A program made the position numbers and the translations under genes. Below are positions 52,928 through 64,000 of a DNA stretch of 64,000 bases, piece by piece; within the stretch, counting starts at the first letter, position 1, and each line of letters begins with the position of its first letter. The DNA comes from Saccharina japonica. Lineage: Eukaryota > Sar > Phaeophyceae > Laminariales > Laminariaceae. The stretch lies in NCBI GenBank assembly GCA_008828725.1, contig MEHQ01003090.1, forward strand, positions 42,346 through 106,345, written 5' to 3'. The notes beneath the pieces are model-generated. The model was not told the DNA's origin. It did not search any database and saw only the letters and a program-made list of their open reading frames with translations.

Positions 52928-53096
52928 CTTCTTCCTTCCTGCCTCAAAACTTCCCAACCTCTGTCTCTCCAGCTCAACCAACTGCACCGACATGATACGT
53001 ACTCGATAAAGCTTTCCAGATCCCCTCTTTCAATCAAGCCAACGATTCAATACCTCTCCACAAACCCCAGATTTCCTTCGTTCAATCTTCCACTTA
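52922..53096 (-). repeat. Direct repeat flanking gag-like ORF, right copy
   Basis: Partner of 50795-50980, ending ttcaatcttccactt. Placed upstream of the ORF on its own strand; fits the split direct repeats of Ngaro/PAT-type elements. Confidence 0.85.
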
Positions 53097-53196
53097 AAAA
53101 TACAGTGCAGAATTCTCAAAATTGAGCGGGGCATCGCAGAAATGAGATCTTTTTTGTAATGACTTGACTTAAATATAGTGTGTGGAATTGGTTTTG

Positions 53197-54339
53197 GTAA
53201 AATGGCGATCGCATCAGAGGGTCCAAAATAATGGAACCACGGATTCGATCAGAATGTCTCAGGATGAGTATCCCAGAGAGGTCAGTTCTCTTTTTCGCTC
53301 CCGAAACCTCGTGAGCGCACGAGTCGGTCGCGAAATTACCCAAAGATATGGGAAAAAGGCAAGAGGAAAAAGGAGAATTATGAGAGTGAAAACGTAGTTC
53401 TTAAAAATTACGATTTGATTTGATTTTATGTACAAGGGCTCCGCATGGGTGCCAGCATTCGCCGGCACCCATGCTTCGGGCAGGGCAGGGAATGAGTTGG
53501 AAATATTACATCCGACATATAAACGAAAGTATGAATCGAAAGGAATGCCAAGAGTCTCATCCGGAATTCATACTTTATCAGGAGGAGATAAATCAACAAA
53601 GAAGTCAGGCATACCAGCTGGGCCAGCCATAAAGCGAAGAAAGCTTCCTAAAGTCGTATCTCGTGAACCACTCCACATACATTGGGGACACTAACCCTAA
53701 CATACCACTGCTTATTTATGCAAAAAACTAAACGCATACGAATTAAAATTTCTAAACTTTTATTCTTCCCGACTCGATCCCCCCGAAATATCCGCGAAAA
53801 CTCAAAAACACCAACTTTTCAACACGCAATTCGTATAAAAATCGTTATTTTAAATCAAAACGAAACTTTAATGGAGACAGTGCTGAAGACACAAGGAGAA
53901 GAGCGATGAAAGTATCGTTGCCCAATTCGCCATTCATCAAGAGTTATTACTAATGTATTCTGTCTCCCTACCGTGGATCATTTAAAGTAAGTATTGGATT
54001 GGATGAGGCCTCCTGCGCCGGCAGGGGGCCTCGCCTGGTATGTCCCCCCGCGCTGAGTGGACGCTTGGCTGGCGTATACTCAGNGCGTGGTTAGTACCTG
54101 TAAATGATCTGGGTACAAAAACAAAAAGAAAATATATAAATAAATAAAACAAAACAAAATAAATTAATACTACTGCTGGGTGGGTGGGATGGTCTCAAGA
54201 ATTTCGTGACCGAACTCGTGCTCACGAGGTTTCGGGAGCGAAAAAGAGAACTGACCTCTCTGGGATACTCATCCTGAGACATTCTGATCGAATCCGTGGT
54301 TCCATTATTTTGGACCCTCTGATGCGATCGCCATTTTAC
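53197..54339. mobile_element. 1.1-kb unit with ~140-bp inverted arms
   Basis: Arms 53197-53337 and 54200-54339 are near-perfect reverse complements, beginning gtaaaatggcgatcgcatca and containing gtctcaggatgagtatccca. The interior has AT-rich sequence, a perfect 11-bp-stem hairpin and no recognised transposase. No clean target duplication; the right arm abuts a 72-bp sequence also present inside the unit at about 53950. Confidence 0.7.
53443..53474. other. Perfect hairpin GCATGGGTGCC / GGCACCCATGC
   Basis: 11-bp stem with loop agcattcgcc, in a ccgcatgggtgcc context. It resembles intergenic palindromes of proteobacteria. Confidence 0.7.
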
Positions 54340-54412
54340 TAATGTATTCTGTCTCCCTACCGTGGATCATTTAAAGTAAGTATTGGATTGGATGAGGCCT
54401 CCTGCGCCGGCC
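53950..54412. repeat. 72-bp direct repeat pair
   Basis: taatgtattctgtctcccta ccgtggatcatttaaagtaa gtattggattggatgaggcc occurs at 53950-54021 and 54340-54412, nearly identical. A single N lies at 54084. Confidence 0.87.
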
Positions 54413-54559
54413 CGTGGTCCCGCCCATACTTAATTGTTACGTTGCCTTGTCTCTGTAGGTCTGTAGTTGACCACTGATCAGGTGCAGAGTTGTCTCACCC
54501 ATACTTCCTTAACATCGGATCAAGTATTTTCAGCACGAGGTGCGGAATCATTCTTGAAC

Positions 54560-54811
54560 TCAAGCGACAGTGGCAGCTGGTGTCGTCGTAATGGTATCTC
54601 TGATGGCATTATCTCTTACTATACCGCGCACTGCCCCACTAGACGTCGCCCTGATGTAGTACATGGCCGCCGACTTTATCTGCCAGCTTCCAATTTTCAT
54701 GATCTCGAAAACAGAGGGAGTCGAAGACATCGTCCGGAGTAGCTCACTTCCGAACCTCGGCATCCTGCCGAGATGACGAGGACCACAGCGCCAAACCCGC
54801 CGGCTGCTCAA
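54560..54811 (-). pseudogene. Tyrosine recombinase C-terminal fragment
   Basis: The minus-strand frame contains SVFEIMKIGSWQIKSAAMYY then IRATSSG, the pattern (I-GRW-S-A---Y) around the recombinase active-site tyrosine. Upstream residues GSELLRTMSS correspond loosely to the HxxR region but the His is not evident. It is on the same strand as the YR element to the left but 5' of it, so probably a separate decayed copy. Confidence 0.5.
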
Positions 54812-56469
54812 TATGTTCTCACTTGCTCAGGGGTTCCCTCCGTCGCCGCCAACGCTTGGTTACGACGTGCCCGCATTCATATATATATATACTTCTACGT
54901 CAGGGATCAACTGCGCGAAGTTTTGACCTGCGCAACAAAACGCAAATCGCACAAGATCCCGGGCCGTTGCGACCCTGCAGACGGATGCAGCGCCCTCGGG
55001 AGGACATCTGCTGCCCTCGTTCTGCGTGATATATATAACAACGAAATATACCATGAGACTCGTTGAAATATCGCAAAAGGGGCAAGTGTGCGCGCCACTG
55101 TACTCAAAACTAAAGCGAAAAAGGCAAGACAAACCAACAGCAGTAGTCGATGCAGCCGTAAACAAAAAACAAACAAACAAACAAACAAACAATGACAAAA
55201 GACTAACTATACCTATACTAACTAACCACACATACAGCAACAAACGAAAACAAACAAGCAAATAAAGGTCTTGAGGAGGGTCGCAAAAGGAGGGGTGAAA
55301 GGCTGAAGAGTAGTCACAATCCAATATGGAAGAGAGAATGTAAGTGTAACTTTATTTATATATATATACATATGTGCGATCATACGAAATATCGCGATCT
55401 CCCAGAGCGGTGCGATATTTAAGAGACCATTCAGACGAAAACATCTACCAATACCCCGTGATTAGCGATTTATAGCGGTGCGACGAACCCGCGAAACGTG
55501 CATGTACACAGCGGTGAAGTAATCCGTTCAACGCGGAGTCAAACATATACCACCTCCAGTACAAAATAAATTATGGTTCTAGCAAGCGTCGAAGCGATGC
55601 TGTATCCAGGCGGGTCGTCGAGAAAACTTGACGATTGCACAGACAGCGGCAACGCAACTCCGGGAATATCTACGAAAATGTTACGACGATAAACAGAAAT
55701 TGTGGATAACGAGTTGCGTTTGTGTCTGAACATGTACAAAAACATTTGTTGAGGTTACCTAGTTGCGTTAGTGTTTGGCGGTGACTGTGTGCGTCCAAAT
55801 AAACGCTCATACAGGATCAATACATGAAGATAGGCCGACGTCTCGGCAAAGTCGCGTCAATACATGAGGATGGGCCGACGTCTCGGCAAAGTCGCGTCCG
55901 AAAGCCGGGGGGGGGGGGGGGGTCCCCACATCCCTGAGGCGAGTGTGGTCACCGGGCCCGACGGTCATGGTTGTGGTCGTGGTCGCGAGATCGGAGGCCA
56001 AGGGCAAAGGGCGCTTAGCGTCACACCAGTCATATAAGCCCTTTGAGTTCCTCCAGATTCTCGTTAGCTCAACAATGTGTTGCTGGAACTGACGCCGAGC
56101 GACGACCGTAGCAGCGGTGTGAGTGATGGGTAAGTTCAGGGCGCAGACATGGCCGAGCTCGAAGGTAAGAGCGGATACAGCTGTATCTAGCAACTCAAGT
56201 ACGCAGGGGCGTGTGCGCGCAATTTACCAAGGGGGAGAAGGGGCACCGCCGTGCCAGACACCTCGGCATCGTACAACTCAAGTGATGACTCTGGCGAAAC
56301 TTCAAGGGAAGAGGGGATACGGCTGCACCTACAACGCAAGTAGCCAGAGGCCTGTGCGCGCGATTTGTCAAAATAGAGAGCGGGCAATAGCTGTACCTAC
56401 CGACTCAAGTACGCAGCGGCGTGTGCACGCGATTGCAGCGGCGTGTGCGCGCGATTGACCAAGGGAGAC
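54812..56469. other. No gene seen
   Basis: A tandem duplication of aatacatgaagataggccga cgtctcggcaaagtcgcgtc at about 55820-55898, a G tract at 55908-55921, and two cgtgtgcgcgcgatt words. No convincing exon. Confidence 0.5.
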
Positions 56470-57130
56470 AGAGTGGGCACGGCTTAGTCAGACACCGCGG
56501 TCACAGCCGTACCAGACTCCGCGGTATCATACAACTCAACTAATCAACCATGGACGAGAGAAAGCAATTAGCCAAGGTGGAATCATATAACACAACTATC
56601 GACCATGGACAAGACAGGGCAATTAGCCAAGATAGAGGGTCAACTATCAGCCATGCACAAGAGAGGGAACTAGTCAAGATAGAGAGCGGGCACAGCCGTA
56701 CCAGACACCATAGCATCATACAACTCAACTATCGACCATGGACAAGAGAGGGCAATTAGCCAAGATAGCAAGCGGGCACAGTCGTACCGGACACCGCGGT
56801 ATCGTACAACTCAACAAGCCGCCATGGACGAGAGAGAGAGTTAGTCAAGATAGAGAGCGGGCACAGCCGCACCAGACACCGTGGCATCATACAACTCAGC
56901 TATCAACCATGGACGAGAGAAATCAAGATAGGGAGCGGGCACAGCCGTACCAGACCCGGTGGCATCATAGAACTCCACTATCGATCATGGACAAGAGAGG
57001 GAAAATTGCCAAGATAAAGAGCGGGCACAGCCGTACCAGACACCGTGGCATCATACAATTCAACAATTCAAACTACAACCAATGGATGAGCCAGGAGCAA
57101 TTTAGGACAAATAGAAGACGACAACAGCGG
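56470..57130. repeat. 86-bp minisatellite, block 1
   Basis: Diverged units of the array described at 58690-61720, with caccatggacgagagag, tagagagcgggcacagccgt and gtaccagacaccg phrases. Confidence 0.87.
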
Positions 57131-57729
57131 AACATGAGGACACCGTAGTGACATAACCAAGTACGCAAGATACGCGAACCAATGAATGAGATGCGCTATA
57201 TGCCTAATGCACAGGTGTAAATCATATAGAAGTGGATCCGGCACTAGTCACGTCACGCAGAACTGGCCGTGTGGATCACCGAGCAACTGTCCACCTATAA
57301 TCGCATCTATTAATGATGAATAAGGAGAGAGAAGTGAAATATAGTCCGGGAGATTAGAGACGAGGGCACAGCGCATACTCGAGAATGCATGCGCCGAGAT
57401 TTAGAGCCGATGATCATAGAGCGATGCTCTACTATGAAGCCCAACGAGACGTGAGGCGAATTCGTCTCCCAAGATAGAGACGAGGCGGGCACAGAGCCAG
57501 TAATCCGCAGACAATAGCGCAATGCTGGAATAGAGCCACAGAAGCGGTATAACTAAAAAGTGTACGAAGAAATGAGACGCGCCAGAGAGTTGTAACGAAG
57601 ATAAGACGGAGGACAGAAAGTATATAGGCAGATGAAGGAGAGAAAGACGAGAAGAAGAGTGAAAGAGAGAAGAGAGAGAGAGTAAAAGAGGAGAGAAGGG
57701 GAGAGGACTGGGAGAGAGAGTCGACATCA
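57131..57729. other. Non-repetitive interruption of the minisatellite
   Basis: About 600 bases unlike the array, ending in a GA-rich tract (57640-57720). No gene. Confidence 0.6.
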
Positions 57730-58300
57730 TACAACTCAACTTATGGACGAGAGAAGGCAATTAGCCAAGATAGACAAGATAGAGAGGGAGCACAGCCGTA
57801 CCAGACACCGTGGTATCGTACCACTCAACTATCAGCCATGGACGCGAGAGGGAATTAGTCAAGATAGAGAGCGGGCACAGCCGTACCAGACACCGTGGCA
57901 TCATACAACTCAACTATCAGCCATGGACGAGAGAAGGAAAATTTAGAGAGTGGGCACCGCCGTACCAGACACCGTGGCATCATACAACTCAACTATCTGC
58001 CATGGGCGAGCGAGGGCAATGAGCAAAGATAGAGAGCAGGCACAGCCGTACCAGACACCGTGGCGTCCTACAATGCAACTATCAACGATGGACGAGAAAG
58101 GGCAATTAGCCAAGATAGAGAGCGGGCACAGCTGTACGCAGCAATCGGTGGCATCGTACAACAACAAGCTATCAACCATTCGACGGAGATAAACAACTAG
58201 GCAAAGAAGCGGGCTACAGCCGTAACCGAGAGGAACCGTGGCTATCATACAGTCAATCTATCACAATGGACGAGAGAGATAATTAGTCAGGATATACGAG
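57730..58300. repeat. 86-bp minisatellite, block 2
   Basis: About six units, increasingly degenerate towards 58300. Confidence 0.87.
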
Positions 58301-58689
58301 CGCACAGCTCGACGGATAATTTACCGATGTGTCAGGGTTAGATGTACTATGTCACATATACTATAAATTCAAGTGGGATGAATGACAGAGGAGGAAATAT
58401 AGATTGTCCACAAGATATGAGAGAGCGCGAGAGCATCAGCGTAGGCGCGAGACACTCGGTTTGGCATATCAACTAGCAACTTAATAACCGATGGGGACAA
58501 GAAGCGCGAAGATCTCACCCAAATAGAGAGCTGAGCACAGCGTACCGCAGACAGCCAGTCAGCGGATATCCTACGTAGTACACACATATAAGAGTATGCA
58601 TCTACACTACAGATGGAGAGAGAAGAACATCAGAAAACAGATCACCAGAACGACCAAAGACAGCAAGACGCTTGCTAAGAAACACACCG
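58301..58689. other. Second interruption of the minisatellite
   Basis: Unrelated sequence of about 390 bases with no ORF of note. Confidence 0.6.
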
Positions 58690-61600
58690 TGCATCATAAA
58701 ACTCAAACTATCAGCCATGGACGAGAGAGGGAATTAGTCAGGATAGAGAGCGGGCACAGCCGTACCAGACACCATAGCATCATACAACTCAACTATCGAC
58801 CATGGACAAGAGAGGGCAATTAGCCAAGATAGCAAGCGGGCACAGTCGTACCCGACACCGCGGCATCGTACAACTCAACTAGCAGCCATGGACGAGAGAG
58901 GGAGTTAGTCAAGAGAGAGAGCGGGCACAGCCGTACCAGACACCGTGGCTTCATACAACTCAACTATCAACCATTGACGAGAGAAGGCAAGCTAGGGAGC
59001 GGGCACACCCGTACCAGACACCGTGGCACCATACAACACCACTATCGATCATGGACAAGAGAGGGCAAATAGCCAAGATAGAGAGCGGGCAAAGCCGTAC
59101 CAGACACCGTGGCCTCATACAAGTCAACTATCAACCATAGACGAGCCAGGGCAATTAGTCAAGATAAAGAGCGGGCACAGCCGTACCAGACACCGTGGTG
59201 TCATACAACTCAACTATCGGCCATGAACGAGAGAGCGAATTAATCAAGATAGAGAGCGGGCACAGCCGTACCAGACACCGTGGCATCGTACAACTCCCCT
59301 ATCGATAATTGACAAGAGAGGGCAATTTGCCGAGATAGAGAGCGGGCACAGCCGTACCAGACACCGTGGCATCATACAACTCAACTATCAACCATGGGCG
59401 AGAAAGAGCAATTAGCCAAGATAGAGAGCGAGCACAGCCGTACCAGACACCGCGGTGTCGTACACCTCAACTATCAGCCATGGACGAGAAAGGGCAATTA
59501 GTCAAGATAGAGAGCGGGCACAGCCGTACCAGACACCGCGGTGTCGTACAACTCAACTATCAGCCATGGACGAAAAAGGGCAATTATCCAAGATAGAGAG
59601 CGGGCACCACTGTACGAGACACCGTGGCATCATACAACTCAACTATCAATCATGGACGGCAGAGGGCAATTAGGCAAGATAGAGAGCGGGCACAGCCGTA
59701 CCAGACACCGCGGTGTCGCACAACTCAACTATCAGCCATGGGCGAGAAATGGCAATTAGTCAAGATAAAGAGCGGGCACAGCCGTACCAGACACCGTGGG
59801 GTCATACAACTCAACTATCGGTCATGAACGAGAGAGCGAATTTATCAAGATAGAGAGCGGGCACAGCCGTACCAGACACCGTGGCATCGTACAACTCCCC
59901 TAACGATAGTTAACAAGAGATGGCAATTTGCCGAGATAGAGAGCGGGCACAGCCGTACGAGACACCGTGGCATCATACAACTCAACTATCAACTATGGGC
60001 GAGAAAGGGCAATTAGCCAAGATAGAGAGCGAGCACAGCCGTACCAGACACCGCGGTATCGTACACCTCAACTATCAGCCATGGACGAGAAAGGGCAATT
60101 AGCCAAGATAGAGAGCGGGCACAGCCGTACCAGACACCGTGGCATCATACAACTCAACTATCAACCATGGGCGAGAAAGGGCAAATAGCCAAGATAGAGA
60201 GCGGGCACAGCCGTACGAGACACCGCGGTGTCGTACAACTCAACTATCAGCCATGGACGAGAAAGGGCAATTAGCCAAGATAGAGAGCGGGCACAGCCGT
60301 ACCAGACACCGTGGCATCATACAACTCAACTATCAGCCATGGACGAGAGAAGGAAATAAGCCAAGATAGAGAGCGGGCACAGCCGTACCAGACACCGTGG
60401 CATCATACAACTCAACTATCAATCATGGACGAGAGAGGGCAATTAGCCAAGATAGAGAGCGGGCACAGCCGTACGAGACACCGCGGTGTCGTACAACTCA
60501 ACTATCAGCCATGGACGAGAAAGGGCAATTAGTCAAGATAGAGAGCGGGCACAGCCGTACCAGACACCGTGGCGTCATACAACTCAAGTATCAATCATGG
60601 ACGAGAGAGAGCAATTAGCCAAGATAGAGAGCGGGCACAGCCGTACGAGACACCGCGGTGTCGTACAACTCAACTATAAGACATGGACGGCAGAGGGCAA
60701 TTAGCCAAGATAGAGAGCGGGCACAGCCGTACCAGACACCGTGGCATCATACAACTCAACTATCGACCATGGACCAGAGAGGGCAATTAGGCATGATAGA
60801 GAGCCATCACAGCCGTACCAGACACCATGGCATCGTACAACTCAACTATCAGCCATGGATGAGAAACGGGCAATTAATCAAGATAGTGAGCACGGGCACA
60901 AACGTACGAAACACCCGCGATGTCGTACAACGCAGCATATCAATCAGGGCGCAAGACCAGGCATTAAGGCTATATAGAAAGTCGGCACAGGCCGTACCCA
61001 GACAACCGCGGTGTCGTACAAACTCAAACTACCAGCCATGGACGAGAAAGAGCAATTACCCAAGATAGAGAGCGGGCACCACTGTACGAGACACCGTGGT
61101 GTCATACAACTCAACTGTCAATCATGGACGGCAGAGGGCAATTAGGCAAGATAGAGAGCGGGCACAGCCGCACCAGACACCGCGGTGTCGTACAACTCAA
61201 CTATCAGCCATGGGCGAGAAAGGGCAATTAGTCAAGATAGAGAGCGGGCACAGCCGTACCAGACACCGTGGCATCATACAACTCAGCTATCAGCCATGGA
61301 CGAGAGAAGGCAATAAGCCAAGATAGAGAGCGGGCACAGCCGTACCAGACACCGTGGCATCATACAACTCAACGATCCGCCATGGATGAGAGAGGGAATT
61401 AGTCAAGATAGAGAGCGGGCACAGCCGTACCAGACACCGTAGCATCATACACTCAACTATCAGACATGGTCAAGAGAAGGCAATAAGCCAAGATAGAGAG
61501 CGGGCACAGCCGTACCAGACACCGTGGCATCATACAACTCAACTATCAGCCATGGACGAGAGAGGGAATTAGTCAAGATAGAGAGCGGGCACAGCCGTAC

Positions 61601-61720
61601 CAGACACCGTGGCATCATCCCGCTCAACTATCAGCTATGGACAAGAGGCGGCAGTTAGCCAAGAAGGAGAGCGACACAGTCGTACCAGACACCGTAGCAT
61701 CATACCACTCATTGTACATC
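58690..61720. repeat. 86-bp minisatellite, main block
   Basis: About 35 head-to-tail units, consensus parts cagccatggacgagaaaggg, caattagccaagatagagag, cgggcacagccgtaccagac, accg(c/t)ggtgtcgtacaactc, aactat. Neighbouring units alternate between caccgcggtgtcgt and caccgtggcatcat. 86 is not a multiple of 3, so each unit shifts frame; the ~70-codon ORFs are artefacts. Confidence 0.95.
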
Positions 61721-61779
61721 TCAATGATTCACCAAGGAGGGAGACTCAAGTACAATACTTCGTACAGTGACCCAACGAC

Positions 61780-62400
61780 GTAAGCACCCGATTCACATAG
61801 ACAGCAAGTGATTAACACAGAGAGCGAAGATCACAGAGAGCGAGCGAGCTTGGCCGTACCTGGAGAACGAGCGAATAACCCAGAGGCGTTAAATATCGAT
61901 TCACATAGGCAGCGAGCGATTAGAACAGAGAGCGAGGGAGCTTGGCCGTACCAGGAGAGCGAGCAATTAACCCAGAGGCGTTAACCGCTCCCCATCAAGC
62001 GCCTTCCCGTTCGCTCCAGAAACCAATAACCGCGATAATGCTACCATAATGATTCATCAACAGCTCTCTGATTATAATCAAATACTCGCGGTTATCCAAT
62101 CTCGGTGCCGAAATCATCAATCATGTCGTCCAGCACTGATTCCCACGTGGACACGACAGGTCAGCATCCTTAACAGGCATTAATATTGTCACATTGCCTG
62201 TAGCACCCGACATAGACAACGCAAGTGATACAACTAAGAGTAGCCGAAAAATCAAAAAAGAGCGAGCGAACGGCGTGAGCACTGCCGATTGCCACATAGA
62301 CAACAATTGATTAAACACAGAGAGACGAAGATCACGAGAGCGAGGTAGCCTTGGCGTACCTGGAATAACGAGCGAATAACATCGAGAGGGTTGAGATTAC
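61780..62400. repeat. Degenerate ~110-bp repeats
   Basis: gattcacatagacagcaagtg, attaacacagagagcgaag, gagcgagcttggccgtacct and gcgaataacccagaggcg recur at about 61790, 61908 and 62290. Confidence 0.75.
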
Positions 62401-64000
62401 TCAATTCATCATAGGCCAGGCGGATTTTTGAAATACACCGCGCCTGTGGTGTGAATAACCGTCGTGCTTGGATTGCAGAGTCAAACATCGCAGTAAATTA
62501 GATCACGGCCTTGCCGAACTCATTCATAATTGCATCACGCCCTGATTTGCGACACTAGCACCAGGTATATAAGATCGCCCTGTCGTGCCTCATGCATGAC
62601 AAATCCTGCCCAGTGCAAATTGTATATACCAGCACTACAGCATAGCGCTACAGCTGCATTACAAATACGTTATTAACAGCTGTAAGATCGAGAGCTTTAC
62701 GGCCTTGCCAATACGTTGGCTGTGAAGTTGACCGAGATATGCGACATCAAATCTGACGTACGGACACCCAAGGGTTCGCTGGTCGTACATGGTCGCAGTG
62801 TCTACCGAGTCAACGCCGCCAATATAGCAGCCGCAGTACGAGCCCATACATAACCAAAGACATACACTCGTACATATATACCAGTAACAGCGGTACGGGT
62901 ACTGGGTGCTAGCGGTAATGTATACGTGCTTCCCATGAGAACGAATACCGGCGATACTATATGCGTGCCCTCCTAAGAAATCCCGATATTTAATCACGAG
63001 AGTTAAGATTCCGCTCGGCGCTGCGTTGGTGTATACTCGTATACCCCAAGACATCAACGACGAGAGCCTCAAGTCATCAGCGATAACAGCCAGCAAAGGA
63101 GAGGAAGCACAGCAACTCAAGCAGGCTGCCCAGAGCACGAGCGCCCAGCAGTATGCTGTACGAGTCATACCAATACAAGTATGATAGCATTACGCACCAA
63201 TACATATATATATGAGAACAATATAAGTTCAGTGAGATCAAGGTGACATATGAACCACTGAAGGCCACCGAGAGTTCGCTTCTTGTATAGACTACGAAAA
63301 TCGAGTCAGCAGCAATGGCAATGCATAACAAGGCGTGTAGTTTGACATCGCTACACGGACACCACTCAAGCCCGTAGCCCAGAGCACCACGGCAGACAAA
63401 GGAGGGGCACACAGCCACGCCGCGTGCGTACCATGAGCACCGTACGTCCAGTAGGACCACGAACTCATCGTAGTAGGAAGAACTTGCTGTAAAGACTACG
63501 AAATCGAGATGCAGTTCGCGCTAGGAAGCACACCAGCCCAGATGCACGAACTAGCGCTCCACCTACAAAGTGATAAGCAGGAAGCCTAAAACAGAGGTTC
63601 GCAAGCGCCCCACAACTACACCCACGCGTACCTCGGGGGGGGGGTGCAACCTAGGCGGTAAGCCCGACCAAGTCGCTAACGTCCTTGCTCAGCCCTCTCA
63701 TGGTTGCACGCTAGCTGCTCCACGACTCCTGCGTGAGCGCTTGCTAGCCGGCGCCGTACGTACGCAGGCCGATACAATGCTCCGAATAAAGGAGGATGTT
63801 GTGTAAACATAGAAAGTCTTCTCCCAAGTCTCCCGGAGGTTAGGTCCGCATCGAATCTCCAAACGTTTCCAAAGCTCAATCGTTCTTTGGGTCTGTCAAC
63901 TTCGCGGGCGACTCCGGAACTGGGGGCAGTCACGCCTGTCTGGGGCACGTCTGTCGGAAGGTGTCGGTGTCGCCCGGGTAGTCCTAGGCATGCTCTCAAG
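62401..64000. other. No gene recognised at right edge
   Basis: Several open frames of 80-170 codons on the minus strand lack recognisable motifs. A G9 tract lies at about 63635-63643. The frame at 63676-63999 runs to within one base of the window edge and could continue beyond it. Confidence 0.4.

Noticed and set aside
53682-53909. Possible ribosomal protein or organelle-derived ORF (KTKRIRIKISKLLF)
   Set aside because: The basic start is suggestive of S10-type proteins but the rest does not follow the family.
58690-61720. Many overlapping ~70-codon plus-strand ORFs
   Set aside because: The 86-bp period shifts frame each unit; no frame stays open, so no repeat protein is encoded.

Overview
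The window looks like nuclear DNA of a stramenopile, most likely a brown alga of the Ectocarpus type. The reasons are a sulfatase gene cut into short exons by GT-AG introns of 1.2-2.9 kb, heavy CAG/CTG and G/C homopolymer content, and a mix of non-LTR, Copia-related LTR and tyrosine-recombinase (DIRS/Ngaro-like) retroelements with many small inverted-repeat elements. The organism is an inference; no rRNA or organelle marker is present. Four single N bases show it is an assembly scaffold.

Layout. 1-1192 (minus): 3' part of a decayed non-LTR reverse transcriptase. 1483-18809 (plus): nine exons of a type I sulfatase in one consistent reading phase; the N-terminal exons carrying the formylglycine site lie left of the window. 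Its introns hold a hAT-like element, two TA-flanked hairpin elements, two copies of a foldback family, a 446-bp MITE, a seven-copy 154-bp tandem array and many microsatellites. 19352-29325: a nested pair of related LTR elements. The outer one is flanked by a GGTAT target duplication; the inner one sits inside the outer element's polypurine tract. Both carry a Gln-rich ORF I do not recognise and a Copia RNase H relic with the same premature stop. 30200-35400: a GC-rich satellite with alternating 178- and 240-bp monomers, bounded by two copies of a ~500-bp leader. 35400-42870: mostly non-coding with microsatellites, small TIR elements and weak ORFs. 42878-44666 (minus): three C-terminal exons of an IMPACT/YigZ-family (UPF0029) gene. 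45278-53096 (minus): a decayed tyrosine-recombinase retroelement (Ala-rich gag-like ORF, RT, RNase H, recombinase N-terminus) with an AT-rich repeat array and direct repeats. 53197-54412: a 1.1-kb unit with ~140-bp inverted arms. 54560-54811 (minus): a recombinase C-terminus fragment. 56470-61720: a long 86-bp minisatellite array in three blocks. 61780-64000: degenerate repeats and sequence with no recognisable gene.

Only two host genes are supported: the sulfatase, expected to act on sulfate esters in the secretory pathway or cell wall, and the IMPACT-like protein, which in other eukaryotes modulates GCN1/GCN2 translational control. Everything else I can assign is mobile or satellite DNA. 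The best candidate for something undescribed is the LTR family with the Gln-rich ORF. All alignments, counts and identities were made by eye.
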